Assembly (NCBI RefSeq): GCF_000381085.1
Contig: NZ_KB905899.1
Coordinates: 1,240,001 to 1,304,000, forward strand
DNA length: 64,000 bases
Origin: Thiomicrorhabdus arctica DSM 13458
GTDB taxonomy: Bacteria > Pseudomonadota > Gammaproteobacteria > Thiomicrospirales > Thiomicrospiraceae
Direction: 5' to 3'
Part shown: piece after piece, positions 29,261 through 38,918 of the stretch
How the letters are laid out: each line of letters begins with the position of its first letter
How positions within the stretch are numbered: the first letter of the stretch is position 1
Notes under the pieces: model-generated
What the model saw: the letters and a program-made list of their open reading frames with translations, nothing else
What the model was told of the DNA's origin: nothing
Database searches by the model: none
Made by a program: the position numbers and the translations under genes

Positions 29261-29296
29261 CCACAAAAAAGGCCCGAAGGTCGGGCTTTTTTGTGG
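29261..29296. terminator. Bidirectional terminator, BASS transporter / HicA-like gene
   Basis: A long hairpin with arms CCACAAAAAAGGCCCGA and TCGGGCTTTTTTGTGG (one bulged G) and a 3-base loop. It serves the two convergent genes on either side. Confidence 0.92.
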
Positions 29297-29308
29297 CATT
29301 AAAAATAA

Positions 29309-29575
29309 TTAAATCGTTTCTGGCGTCAACTCAACAGACTCTAAGAAATGTCTTAGTTTAGTGATTTCATCCTTATCAGCTAATTCATGTCCGTGATGCG
29401 GCAACCCTAAAACAATTTCTTGCTCGCGAAGTATCACTTTGGCTTTATTCGTAGTTGAAATATCGATTTCAGCGCCAAAATGTTCTAATGCATGTTGCAA
29501 CTTTTTCCAATCAATATTCGTTGCAATTGGGTGGGCAAAAATCTTTTCAAGAATCACTTTATGCTTATGGCTCAT
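29309..29575 (-). CDS. Stand-alone HicA-like (YcfA fold) small protein
   Basis: An 88-residue protein that begins SHKHKVILEKIFAHPIATNI and contains W-x-x-L (DWKKLQHALEHFGAEID) and GLPHHGHELADKDEITKLRHFLE. This layout matches small single-domain proteins annotated as HicA-family (dsRNA-binding fold) toxins. No HicB antitoxin frame is adjacent on either side, so an active toxin-antitoxin pair is doubtful and a housekeeping role is possible. The ATG at 29573-29575 has AGGAAAA upstream. Moderately confident in family, not in function. Confidence 0.65.
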   Translation of the reverse strand: MSHKHKVILEKIFAHPIATNIDWKKLQHALEHFGAEIDISTTNKAKVILREQEIVLGLPHHGHELADKDEITKLRHFLESVELTPETI

Positions 29576-29714
29576 GGTTTTCCTTTTCCGTTTTTAAGTT
29601 ACTTAGTTATTTACTTCTGTTAATTCATTGTAAATAATTCAAACGAATACAGGAAAAAAATTAGATAGATATCGGATGGATAATTACCTCAAATCAATAA
29701 TTAAACATGCAACC

Positions 29715-30425
29715 TTACTTCTCAAAAGGACAAGCAACAGCTTCCGTCTCTTTGAGACGCTCAAAAGTCCCTACATCAGACCAAAAACCCTCAAACACAC
29801 CGCCAATCACGTGCTGCTGTAGCATCGCATGTCTAAGCAGTGGTGCCAACTTAATGAAACCCACTTCTAAACCTATGAATAATTTTGGATGCAAGACACT
29901 CATTCCTGAAAACGTGTAACAGCCCTGTTCTGTCACTTGCCGACTATCCAGCAAGCCAAAATCGCCTTGAGTATTGTGCTCCGGGCTAGGAACTAACATT
30001 AAAAAAGCCTCAATCTCCGGTGCTGAACGCATCGTGGTCGCTTGCTGTATTAAAGTGTCATAGTTAAAGTCAGAATAGACATCGCCATTAATGACTAAGA
30101 ATGGTGCTTCTCCTAATAATGGTAAGGCTTGAATAATACCTCCCGCTGTTTCTAACCCACCTGCGGGTTCAGCCGAGTAGTGAATGTTCACCCCCCAACG
30201 TTTTCCATTGCCTAAAGCCGCTTCAATCTTATGACCTAACCATGCATGATTAATAATAATATCATTCACACCTGACTGAGCGAGTTTTTCAATATGATAT
30301 TCAATCAAGGGTTTACCGCAAACCTCAATTAAGGGTTTTGGAATAGTATCCGTTAATGGACGAAAGCGATTGCCGCGACCTGCAGCCAGAATCATCGCTT
30401 TGATTGGCACTGTTTTCTCATTCAT
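29715..30425 (-). CDS. murU: N-acetylmuramate-1-phosphate uridylyltransferase
   Basis: MurU converts MurNAc-1-phosphate to UDP-MurNAc in the recycling route that bypasses de novo synthesis and fosfomycin. The 236-residue protein is a sugar-nucleotidyltransferase: the GxGxRxxPLT-x-x-x-PK signature appears as AAGRGNRFRPLTDTIPKPL near the N-terminus, and FLVINGDVYSDF supplies the metal-binding aspartate. It directly follows amgK, the kinase that makes its substrate; the pair is the AmgK-MurU pathway known from Pseudomonas. Start at the ATG 30423-30425; ATGs about 7 codons upstream are alternatives. Confidence 0.92.
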   Translation of the reverse strand: MNEKTVPIKAMILAAGRGNRFRPLTDTIPKPLIEVCGKPLIEYHIEKLAQSGVNDIIINHAWLGHKIEAALGNGKRWGVNIHYSAEPAGGLETAGGIIQALPLLGEAPFLVINGDVYSDFNYDTLIQQATTMRSAPEIEAFLMLVPSPEHNTQGDFGLLDSRQVTEQGCYTFSGMSVLHPKLFIGLEVGFIKLAPLLRHAMLQQHVIGGVFEGFWSDVGTFERLKETEAVACPFEK

Positions 30426-30465
30426 TACACTATCCACTGTCATCATTGAATTTAACCATTCACTA

Positions 30466-31515
30466 TTATTGATTACTGAACCCTGCAAGTTTCGGTAAGA
30501 TTTTGTTTTCTAGTAAGCGTACCAAGTCGATCATTTCCGGGTACAAAGAGCCCACCTGTACCAAATAATCTAACGTTAAAGGAATATCGTTTAGATAACT
30601 ATCCTTACCATCGCGATGTGCCAGTCGACAAAAAATACCTGAGGCTTTTAAATGGCGCTGTATTCCCATCCAATCCATGGACTTTTGAAAGGCTTGCCAC
30701 TCATCTTTGCTGACCAATTTGGCTTCACATAACTGTAAAAAATAACTTCTTTGCCATTCGCTGACTTGCTCTTGCGGCCACGAGATATAACAATCCCGTA
30801 ACAGGGAGACCGCATCATAAGTCAGTGCCCCATGCACCGCATCTTGAAAATCTAAAATGCCTGGATTATCTTTCGAGGTGACCATCAGATTACGGCTATG
30901 GTAGTCACGATGCACATAGGTTAAAGGCTGCGCCAATGCAGACCTTTGCAGTAATTGCTGAACGTTTTGCCAATCATGCTTTTCGACTCTGTCTAAAGAC
31001 ACATTTAGGTGGGTACCGATTAGCCACTCAGGAAATAAATTCATCTCTGTCTCTAAAAGTGTCTGATTGTAAGCGGGCAATTTCTGAGCCGCACTTTGAC
31101 CCTTTTTCTGCAGACGCACTAAAGCCGATAAAGCATCCTGATAAAGTCGGTCTGCCTCAACTTCGTTAGCACCCTCTAATGCGGACAAATACGTCGTGGT
31201 TCCCAAATCGGTCAGCAGTAAATATCCCTGCACTAAATTTTGCGCCAACACCTTAGGCACTTGCAAGCCCATCTTATTTAACTGATCTGAAACAGCAATA
31301 AATGGGCGGCAGTCTTCGTGCTCAACCGGAGCATCCATAACAATAAAGGAGGTCTCACCGGTTTCTTCTGAGTTGGCAAAAACCCTAAAGTAACGCCTAA
31401 AGCTTGCATCGCTCGAAGCAGGAACGGGATGTGACATATCACACCCTGCTAATAATGGCTGTTTTTTCAGCCAATCTAACATCATTTCAAATCTTTCGTC
31501 CACAATGGGTTCCAT
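30466..31515 (-). CDS. amgK: N-acetylmuramate / N-acetylglucosamine kinase
   Basis: AmgK phosphorylates the anomeric hydroxyl of MurNAc or GlcNAc recovered from peptidoglycan turnover. The 349-residue protein has the aminoglycoside-phosphotransferase fold, with the catalytic loop HRDYHSRNLM and the following metal motif LDFQDAVHG. The hinge region has GYLLLTDLGTTTYL. It precedes murU by 40 bp. The pair is divergent from lptD, the same gene neighbourhood as in Pseudomonas, which supports orthology. Confidence 0.92.
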   Translation of the reverse strand: MEPIVDERFEMMLDWLKKQPLLAGCDMSHPVPASSDASFRRYFRVFANSEETGETSFIVMDAPVEHEDCRPFIAVSDQLNKMGLQVPKVLAQNLVQGYLLLTDLGTTTYLSALEGANEVEADRLYQDALSALVRLQKKGQSAAQKLPAYNQTLLETEMNLFPEWLIGTHLNVSLDRVEKHDWQNVQQLLQRSALAQPLTYVHRDYHSRNLMVTSKDNPGILDFQDAVHGALTYDAVSLLRDCYISWPQEQVSEWQRSYFLQLCEAKLVSKDEWQAFQKSMDWMGIQRHLKASGIFCRLAHRDGKDSYLNDIPLTLDYLVQVGSLYPEMIDLVRLLENKILPKLAGFSNQ

Positions 31516-31674
31516 AAGGCTAATACTCGGTTAAAATAAACTTTTTACGCATAGTTAATGATTATCCGCTTGATGTCAAATTCTCAATTAAATTTTTTTG
31601 GATCATTTATTCATTTTTCCCACATTAAAGTCGGGAGAGGAACACCTGTTTCCGTTGCAAAAAGGCTTCTGAAA

Positions 31675-33945
31675 ATGCGCCTAACGGTCGCCTTCCTCAT
31701 TTTTACTGGCCTCGCAATGATTCTTCTTAGCACACAAAGTTTCGCTGAAAGTCTCAGTGATAATTCCGCCAGTCGCTGCCTGCCAGAGTTGATCACACCC
31801 TTGCAGAAGATTCCAGCTCAGCCTTCTGGATCCATCGCAGCACAAGACACGCCCGCCCCACAAAACCTAGAAGCGGACGAACTCACACAACCCAGCACAA
31901 ACACTTATCAACTAACTGGTGCAGCTACCTTTAAACAACCAGGCCTGGTCGTTTTAAGCGATAAGATGCTCTATAACAAGACTGAGAAAACAGCAGATTT
32001 CTTTGGCAACGTTGAACTCCACCAACCACAAATACTGATTACCGCGGAACAAGCTCAACTTGATGAAAACTCACAGACTGCTACCTTAAAACAGACCGAG
32101 TACCAGATTTTGCCAAGCCGTGTTTATGGTCAATCTAAACAAATCGTTATTAATCAAACAAATGAAAATGCTCAACTGGACCGCGCCAGCTTAACCGCTT
32201 GTAGGCGACAGGCAGATAAGAGTGTTCCATGGGATTTAAAGTTTGGTGAACTGCATATTAATAACCAAACACGGCGCATGGTGGGTAAGAACACGACCTT
32301 ATATTTTAAAGATGTGCCTATTTTCTACACGCCCTACTTTGACTACCCTTTGGATGATCGTGCCAGCGGTTTGCTTTTTCCAGAATTTGGCAGCTATAAG
32401 TCATTGACTCAAGACAAGACCATGAGCTACCTTAAATTGCCCTATTTTTTCAATATCGCTCCCAATATAGATGACACCCTCACCGTTATGCCAATGACTC
32501 AACGTGGCTTGGCACTGGATAATGAGTTTCGTTACCTAGGTAAACATGGCAATGCCACACATAATGTCGTATTGGATGTCACGGCTTTACAGGATCAACT
32601 TGTCGTCGAAGACCGTTTAAAAAATCGGTGGCGCACAAGCCTTAATGCCAGTCAAAACTGGGGTAAAGGCTTAACCAGTGATGTGCTTTGGCATGAAGTT
32701 TCTGATGAAAACTTTTTTGCAGACATTCCCGTTAACCCGGCCTTAAACACCGTGACACAGACCGAACGTCATATTCAACTTGACTACCGTCAAGGTAATT
32801 TACACAGCTATGCACAAATCTTAAACCATTTAAGACTACGTGATGCAGTGCCTAACTATGAAAAAATGCCAGAAATCGGAATAGATTACAGCCGCCAAGT
32901 AGACCACTTTAGGATGGATATGCAAGCAAATGCGACCGAGTTCGCGATGTCGAATATTCAACACTCCAATCCAGAAGCTTTGCGAGTTCACTTACAACCT
33001 GCACTTGAATACCAGCTACGTAAACCGTTTGGTAGTCTTAAAAGCACCATAGTCGCCAATCAGACACAGTATCAGATGCATGAAAATGGTTTTAATAACA
33101 CAGGGGAATCATCTATTAATCGATTTGTCCCGCAATTTGCGCTCAAAGGTGCATTGATGTTTGAACGTCAACTTGAACTATTTGGCAAACACTATACGCA
33201 AACCTTAGAACCACAAGTTCAATACCTCTATGTTCCTTATGAAAATCAGTCAAATTTACCTTTGTTTGACACGGCAACTCGTAGCTTAGCATTCAGCAAT
33301 CTTTTTACTCTGAATCGCTTTACGGGTTCTGACCGTATTGGCGATGCTAATCAGGTAGCCAGTGCGCTGACATCTAAATTGCTCAATGATAACGGGCGTC
33401 AAATTGCCGATATCGGAATTGGTCAAATTGTCTATTTTTCAGATCGCCAAGTCATGCTTACCGGCAATATACCCGACAGATCTGCCGTTTCTGATATTTT
33501 TGTCAAGTTAGGGCTAAATCTCCCAAAACTCTATTTTTCATCCACCATTCAACTCACTCCAGATGACTACCGTTTGACCAACAGTAACAGTCGCTTAAAG
33601 TGGCAACCTAACCAAAACAATACGGTTTTGCTGAATCACCTAGCACAAAACCAGGGCACCAATAGTGAAACTGAAGTCATTAGTCTAGGTGGCTTCACGC
33701 GCATTAATCATGAGTGGGAAGTGGGCATTTATGCAAACTATGACCTACAGAATGACCAACTTTTTGCGTCTAATATGGGCTTAAGATACGATAGTTGCTG
33801 CTGGGCCGCAGAAATCGTTGCAGAACATACACAACTTATAAATGGCTTGTATAATGATAGCATCCAAATTCAGTTTGAATTGAAAGGTATCGGCACGGCG
33901 AACCAGAGTTTCAAAAACGATTTCGCTCGGAAACTGAACTTTTAG
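31675..33945 (+). CDS. lptD: LPS-assembly outer-membrane protein LptD
   Basis: LptD is the outer-membrane barrel that inserts lipopolysaccharide into the outer leaflet. From the ATG at 31675 the 756-residue precursor has a signal peptide (MRLTVAFLIFTGLAMILL..., cleavage near SFA-ES), a periplasmic beta-jellyroll with TKTADFFGNV-type repeats, and a C-terminal barrel starting near YFKDVPIFYTPYFDYPLDDRA. A Cys-Cys pair near the C-terminus (SCCWAAEI) fits the family's interdomain disulfide. The frame opens 39 codons earlier, but that part is not signal-like. Palindrome copy 9 lies inside the coding region. First gene of lptD-surA-pdxA-rsmA-apaH. Confidence 0.97.
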   Translation: MRLTVAFLIFTGLAMILLSTQSFAESLSDNSASRCLPELITPLQKIPAQPSGSIAAQDTPAPQNLEADELTQPSTNTYQLTGAATFKQPGLVVLSDKMLYNKTEKTADFFGNVELHQPQILITAEQAQLDENSQTATLKQTEYQILPSRVYGQSKQIVINQTNENAQLDRASLTACRRQADKSVPWDLKFGELHINNQTRRMVGKNTTLYFKDVPIFYTPYFDYPLDDRASGLLFPEFGSYKSLTQDKTMSYLKLPYFFNIAPNIDDTLTVMPMTQRGLALDNEFRYLGKHGNATHNVVLDVTALQDQLVVEDRLKNRWRTSLNASQNWGKGLTSDVLWHEVSDENFFADIPVNPALNTVTQTERHIQLDYRQGNLHSYAQILNHLRLRDAVPNYEKMPEIGIDYSRQVDHFRMDMQANATEFAMSNIQHSNPEALRVHLQPALEYQLRKPFGSLKSTIVANQTQYQMHENGFNNTGESSINRFVPQFALKGALMFERQLELFGKHYTQTLEPQVQYLYVPYENQSNLPLFDTATRSLAFSNLFTLNRFTGSDRIGDANQVASALTSKLLNDNGRQIADIGIGQIVYFSDRQVMLTGNIPDRSAVSDIFVKLGLNLPKLYFSSTIQLTPDDYRLTNSNSRLKWQPNQNNTVLLNHLAQNQGTNSETEVISLGGFTRINHEWEVGIYANYDLQNDQLFASNMGLRYDSCCWAAEIVAEHTQLINGLYNDSIQIQFELKGIGTANQSFKNDFARKLNF
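31938..31949. repeat. Palindromic element ACCAGGCCTGGT, copy 9, inside lptD
   Basis: Exact core within the coding sequence, read as part of QPGLVV. Flanks AAACA / CGTTT extend it to a 22-bp imperfect palindrome (31933-31954) with a single A-C mismatch beside the core, the same design as the intergenic copies. Confidence 0.85.
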
Positions 33946-34013
33946 TAAGATGTTCAACGTAATTTGAATGGTTTACTTTTACACTTTTATAGAACCTAAA
34001 AAACGGCAATTGC

Positions 34014-35336
34014 ATGAAAAAAAATAAAACCTCATTTTTTCCTAGTTCGCTTTCTTTGAAGTCACTGTTTTTGAGTGCTTTCACAAGTTTGGCGATTTTA
34101 TCTTCGATGCCCACGCTCGCCACCGAAACCTTAATTGACCGGATAGTTGCCGTTGTTAATGATCGTATTATTCTAAAAAGTGAACTGGATACCCAGGTAT
34201 TTACCAAGGCTCAGGAACTGGCTGCACAAAATATCCCCGTTGAAGATACCAGTGCCCTACAAGCCAAAGTATTGGACAGCATGATTTTAGAAACGTTACA
34301 ACTTGAACGTGCTGAAAAACTCGGCTTACAAGTAGAGGATGAAGAAGTTAACCAACAATTGCAAAAAATTGCAGCGCAAAACAAACTGACATTAATGGAT
34401 CTAAGAAATCAGCTGAACATTGAAATGCCTGATGGCTTTCAAAAAGTCCGTGAAAAAATTAAAAACAGAATACTCATTCAAAAACTTCGTGAGGCAGAGG
34501 TCATCAGCCGCGCCCATGTCACAGAGAGTGAAATCGAACATTACCTACAGCGTGAAAATTTAGAGACCAGCAATATTGAAATCCGTTTAGGACATATTCT
34601 GGTTGAACTGCCAGATTCTGCAACACCTGACCAACGTAATGACGCGCTGGCAAAAGCACAAGATTTGCTTAAGCGCATCCACAGCGGTGAAGATTTTTCA
34701 CAACTGGCTGTACGCTACTCTAATGGTAGCAAAGCTTTAAATGGTGGCGATTTAGGCTGGTTGAAACAGACTGAAATTCCGACCTTCTTTGCTGAGGCTA
34801 TTTCAGGTTTAAAAACAGGGCAAGTCAGTAAAATCATCCAAAGCCCAAGTGGTTTTCACATAATCAAAGTCATTGACCAAAAAGATAATGCCTTGAAATT
34901 GGTTAAAGAGTACCATCTACACCGATTCATTATTCTTAGTGACAATGCAGATCAACAAAACATACCCACGCATATTATTCAGCTGACCAGCGCACTAAAA
35001 AGTCTGAAAGACTTTAATGCTTTAAGCACTGAGTTCCCTGATATTCCGAGAGAAGTGAATGCCGCCAGTGACTTGGGTTGGAAAACCGTAGAAACCTTGC
35101 CTAGTCCGATCCGTAATGCCGTCACAAACCTTGAAAAAAACCGAGCCTTGCCCCCAATTGCAACAGAAAAGGGTTGGATGATTTTATTCCTAGAAGACAC
35201 GCGTATTATCGATCAGAAAGCAGTGGATAAAACTCAACAAGCCATTCAGGCCATCCGTGTACGTAAGGCCAATGAGATGTTTGACTTATGGTTGCGTCGA
35301 CTTAAGGATGAAGCCTTTATTAAAATTCATTTATAG
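34014..35336 (+). CDS. surA: Periplasmic chaperone and prolyl isomerase SurA
   Basis: SurA escorts unfolded outer-membrane proteins, including LptD, across the periplasm. The 440-residue precursor has a signal peptide ending near LATET, then the SurA N-terminal chaperone domain starting LIDRIVAVVNDRIILKSELD. Two parvulin domains follow, the first with EIRLGHILVELP...GGDLGWL (about residues 184-285) and the second with YHLHRFII...SDLGWK (about 300-400). Its place right after lptD, and before pdxA, is conserved in gammaproteobacteria. Confidence 0.97.
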   Translation: MKKNKTSFFPSSLSLKSLFLSAFTSLAILSSMPTLATETLIDRIVAVVNDRIILKSELDTQVFTKAQELAAQNIPVEDTSALQAKVLDSMILETLQLERAEKLGLQVEDEEVNQQLQKIAAQNKLTLMDLRNQLNIEMPDGFQKVREKIKNRILIQKLREAEVISRAHVTESEIEHYLQRENLETSNIEIRLGHILVELPDSATPDQRNDALAKAQDLLKRIHSGEDFSQLAVRYSNGSKALNGGDLGWLKQTEIPTFFAEAISGLKTGQVSKIIQSPSGFHIIKVIDQKDNALKLVKEYHLHRFIILSDNADQQNIPTHIIQLTSALKSLKDFNALSTEFPDIPREVNAASDLGWKTVETLPSPIRNAVTNLEKNRALPPIATEKGWMILFLEDTRIIDQKAVDKTQQAIQAIRVRKANEMFDLWLRRLKDEAFIKIHL

Positions 35337-35476
35337 GATGACTTTACGATGAGTCATTCGTTATGCTGAATGACATCTCTAAACCCTTTTTCACTTTCAA
35401 CGCCAACTCAGAATATTATAGGAGCTGGCGCTCATGTTTCATTCAACTCATTTGCTCAAGATACATAGGAATTCAC

Positions 35477-36460
35477 ATGACTAAAAGACTGGTCATTACT
35501 TCAGGTGAACCAGCGGGTATTGGTCCTGACTTGGTTTTGCAACTTGCACAAACCAATTGGCCAATAGAACTGGTGGTGCTCGCAGATCAAACGATGCTTG
35601 AACAACGTGCCGTGGCTTTGCATCTTGATGTCAGTTTTAAGACCTATGATGCCACTCAACCAGCACAGCCAAGCCGTGCCAATCAGCTCACGATTGAACA
35701 CTTACCGACGGCTTCACCTGTCGAAATGGGAATTCTTAATCCAGATAATGCCCTGTATGTGATTCACATGTTGAAACGTGCCATTCAGGGATGTCTATCT
35801 AATGAATTCGCAGGCATGGTAACCGGGCCAGTTCACAAGGGGGTTATCAATGAAGCTGGCCACCCTTTTACAGGCCATACCGAGTTATTAGCAGAAGACA
35901 GTAACACTGACCAGGTCGTCATGATGCTGGCAACGCCAGGCCTAAGAGTGGCGTTAGTCACCACTCACCTACCCCTTAAGGAGGTTCCTGAAGCCATTAC
36001 ACAGCCATTACTCACCAAGGTCTTACAAATTACGCATAACGCTTTAAAAAACCAGTTTGGTATTCCAAACCCGTCTATTTTAGTGGCTGGACTTAATCCG
36101 CATGCCGGTGAAGACGGTCATATGGGGCGCGAAGAAATTGATGTTATTAATCCCGTTTTAAACGCCTTAAGTGACAAGATGAATCTCAGCGGCCCTCTTC
36201 CAGCTGACACGCTGTTTACGCCTAAATATCTAGAGAAGGCAGATGCTGTGTTAGCCATGTATCATGACCAAGGCTTACCCGTTTTGAAACATGTCGGTTT
36301 TGGGAATGCCGTTAATATCACCCTAGGCCTGCCCTTTATCCGCACCTCGGTCGATCATGGCACTGCATTGGATTTAGCAGGGACAGGCATGGCCGATACA
36401 GGCAGTTTTAAATATGCCATCGAAGTTGCCTTACAGATGATTCAAAGCCGCCCTGTATAA
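35477..36460 (+). CDS. pdxA: 4-hydroxythreonine-4-phosphate dehydrogenase
   Basis: PdxA oxidises 4-phosphohydroxy-L-threonine with NAD+ in the pyridoxal 5'-phosphate pathway. The 327-residue enzyme starts [19 protein letters not shown] and contains [23 protein letters not shown] and the metal-site [11 protein letters not shown], with [16 protein letters not shown] near the C-terminus. A TAGGA site lies 7 bp before the ATG at 35477. The frame is open 38 codons further upstream, but that part has no PdxA character. Confidence 0.98.
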   Translation: MTKRLVITSGEPAGIGPDLVLQLAQTNWPIELVVLADQTMLEQRAVALHLDVSFKTYDATQPAQPSRANQLTIEHLPTASPVEMGILNPDNALYVIHMLKRAIQGCLSNEFAGMVTGPVHKGVINEAGHPFTGHTELLAEDSNTDQVVMMLATPGLRVALVTTHLPLKEVPEAITQPLLTKVLQITHNALKNQFGIPNPSILVAGLNPHAGEDGHMGREEIDVINPVLNALSDKMNLSGPLPADTLFTPKYLEKADAVLAMYHDQGLPVLKHVGFGNAVNITLGLPFIRTSVDHGTALDLAGTGMADTGSFKYAIEVALQMIQSRPV

Positions 36461-36553
36461 GCGGTCCATTATGTTTAATCATGTGAATTAAGTCATGCTC
36501 AGCATCTGAATAATCACTGTAGAACTAACCAAACAAACAATAGAGCGAATATT

Positions 36554-37378
36554 ATGGCAAAACCAAAATCAGGGCGTCCTACGACCCATAAGCATAAGAA
36601 GCAGTTTGGGCAAAATTTCTTGAACAATGGGCGTATTATTGACCAAATTGTTGCCGCTATCCGTCCTTTGCCAGAGGACCATATGGTAGAGATTGGCCCG
36701 GGAGAAGCGGCCTTAACAACCCCACTTATTGACCGCGTTAAGAAATTAGATATCATTGAGATCGACAATGACTTAATTGGCCCACTTAAAATTAAATTTG
36801 CCATAAAACCCGCCTTTAATCTTCACCATACAGATGCACTTAAATTTGATTATTCGACCCTACTTTCAGAGTCTGAAAATTCCATTCGAATCGTCGGTAA
36901 CCTTCCTTACAATATCTCAAGCCCGTTAATGTTTCATCTACTCAAGTATGCAGATAAGATTAGTGACATGCATTTTATGCTCCAAAAAGAAGTCGTCAAT
37001 CGCATCACTGCCAACCCCGGTGGTAAAACCTTTGGTCGCTTAAGTGTGATGATTCAATACGCTTGCGAAACCGAATATCTATTTACCGTTGGCCCTGAAA
37101 ACTTTACACCTCCACCAAAAGTAGAATCAGCAATTATTCGTTTAATCCCGCATAAGATCAAACCGTTTATAGCCGACGATGAGAAAACCTTTGCAGATGT
37201 GGTTCGTCAATCTTTCAGTCTAAAACGTAAAACCTTACGTAACAACTTAAAAGGATGGTTGGACGCTGACCAAATAGAGTCTCTCGGTATTGACCCAGGG
37301 GTTCGAGCGGAAACACTTCCTCTGGAAAGATTTGTGCAGATGGCCAATTTATATTACAAACTCAAAACCCAAGCATAA
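36554..37378 (+). CDS. rsmA: 16S rRNA dimethyladenosine transferase
   Basis: RsmA (KsgA) dimethylates the two adjacent adenines in the 3'-end hairpin of 16S rRNA, a late check on small-subunit assembly. The 274-residue protein has KKQFGQNFLNN, the SAM-binding EIGPGEAALTTPL and the target-adenine motif IVGNLPYNISSPL. Length is normal. It sits between pdxA and apaH, as in E. coli, except that apaG is missing between them. Confidence 0.98.
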   Translation: MAKPKSGRPTTHKHKKQFGQNFLNNGRIIDQIVAAIRPLPEDHMVEIGPGEAALTTPLIDRVKKLDIIEIDNDLIGPLKIKFAIKPAFNLHHTDALKFDYSTLLSESENSIRIVGNLPYNISSPLMFHLLKYADKISDMHFMLQKEVVNRITANPGGKTFGRLSVMIQYACETEYLFTVGPENFTPPPKVESAIIRLIPHKIKPFIADDEKTFADVVRQSFSLKRKTLRNNLKGWLDADQIESLGIDPGVRAETLPLERFVQMANLYYKLKTQA

Positions 37379-37404
37379 AGGGTCGCTACCAAGGTTTACA
37401 CACT

Positions 37405-38271
37405 ATGGCAACTTACGTAATTGGAGATCTACAGGGTTGCTTTGATGAGTTGCAAAACTTATTGAAGCACATTGACTATCAACCCAAAACAGATGTTTTG
37501 TGGTTTGTCGGTGACCTAGTGAATCGTGGCCCTAAATCTTTAGAATGTTTGCGTTTTGTTAAAAAACTTCAAGAGAAAGGTCGTGCCTTCACTGTTTTAG
37601 GCAACCATGACTTTCACCTTCTTTCGGTCTATGCTGGTTTTACAAAATATCTTTCTAAATCAGATACGCTCAATGGTATTCTGAACGCTAAAGATGTTAA
37701 AGAGTTAATGGATTGGTTAAGACAACAGCCCTTAATGGTGACCCACCCAAGTTATAATTCAGTGATGGTTCACGCGGGCATTCCACCTCAATGGACGATA
37801 TCCCAAGCTCAAAGCTATGCGAAAGAGGTTGAGTTACATCTTCAAGGGAAGAATTGGCGACGCTTTTTAACGGAAAATTTATTTGGTAGCCAACCGGACG
37901 AGTGGCAAGAGACTTTAAGGGATTGGGATCGAATTCGTTATATTGTGAATGCCTTTGCGCGAATGCGCTATTGTGATGCCAATGGAAAATTAGAGTTTAA
38001 GCTTAAATTGGCGCCTTCAAATAAACCCCGCGACAATAATGCATCTCACTCCACTGAATTTGAACCTTGGTTTGTCTTTCCCAACCGAAAAAACAAAGAT
38101 TATGAAATTTTCTTTGGTCATTGGTCTACGCTTGGTGCAATTGATGCTTATCATGTACATGCAACCGACACAGGTTGCTTGTGGGGAGGCTCTCTGACGG
38201 CCTATTCCATAGAAGAAAAGCGACGTTACACGGTCGATTGCCGACAGCAATGTAAGCCCAAAAAAAAGTAA
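37405..38271 (+). CDS. apaH: Bis(5'-nucleosyl)-tetraphosphatase, symmetrical
   Basis: ApaH hydrolyses diadenosine tetraphosphate and removes Np4 caps from RNA. The 288-residue metallophosphatase shows the metal motifs GDLQGCFDEL (7-16), GDLVNRGPKSLE and GNHDFHLL in order, plus VMVHAGIPP and FGHWSTLGA. Last gene of the lptD operon-like cluster, 26 bp after rsmA. Confidence 0.98.
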   Translation: MATYVIGDLQGCFDELQNLLKHIDYQPKTDVLWFVGDLVNRGPKSLECLRFVKKLQEKGRAFTVLGNHDFHLLSVYAGFTKYLSKSDTLNGILNAKDVKELMDWLRQQPLMVTHPSYNSVMVHAGIPPQWTISQAQSYAKEVELHLQGKNWRRFLTENLFGSQPDEWQETLRDWDRIRYIVNAFARMRYCDANGKLEFKLKLAPSNKPRDNNASHSTEFEPWFVFPNRKNKDYEIFFGHWSTLGAIDAYHVHATDTGCLWGGSLTAYSIEEKRRYTVDCRQQCKPKKK

Positions 38272-38319
38272 ACGCACAAAAATTGACGATTAAGTCAGGT
38301 ATAAAGGCCACTAAGCATT

Positions 38320-38883
38320 ATGGACACTCAATTTGAGACTGAGCAAACTCAACCTATTCCTTCGCCGCAAGAGATGCTCTCACGACTGAATCAAGTCAAC
38401 CCCAAATACTTTGACGTTAAAGCGATAGAAGATCAGTTAAAAGGCAATAAAATTTGGATTTATGTCCTGACATTACCGGTTAGTGCCGTTTTATTAGCTG
38501 TATTTACGCTGTTGGGGACCTTTATGTTTAATCAACCCATTATCAGTTTTCTTATTACTGCTGCGTTACTTTTTTGGATTGGTAAAATGTTTGATAATCA
38601 ACAGCATCGATATAAATATGCCGCTCGACAAGAAGTCATTAACCGTATTGCAGAAATTGAACAAAATTTTGGATTAATTCCGCATTTTAAAAACTTTCTA
38701 CCCAGTAAATATCGTCATATGTGGCAATCTGTTCGTAAAGGTAACTACACTTACATTGAACAATATGTGCAAGCATTAGTACTCTTGCAGCATAAGTTAG
38801 AACCAGAGAAATTTATCCGCATCTGGCATCTCACCTATCCTGACATAGATTCAGAAAATGAGGAACAAGCGGAATACTTATAA
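38320..38883 (+). CDS. Small two-span membrane protein, unknown
   Basis: I do not recognise this 187-residue protein. Residues 1-45 are polar; two hydrophobic segments at about 46-66 and 70-90 form a tight hairpin in the membrane (WIYVLTLPVSAVLL and FLITAALLFWIG). The remaining 95 residues are charged and probably cytosolic, with a Lys/Arg-rich stretch. It starts 48 bp after apaH and may be cotranscribed with it. Frame openness and codon use match real neighbours. Confidence 0.7.
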   Translation: MDTQFETEQTQPIPSPQEMLSRLNQVNPKYFDVKAIEDQLKGNKIWIYVLTLPVSAVLLAVFTLLGTFMFNQPIISFLITAALLFWIGKMFDNQQHRYKYAARQEVINRIAEIEQNFGLIPHFKNFLPSKYRHMWQSVRKGNYTYIEQYVQALVLLQHKLEPEKFIRIWHLTYPDIDSENEEQAEYL

Positions 38884-38918
38884 ACTAAGTCTAATATAGA
38901 CCGGCTGAACCTTCTAGT

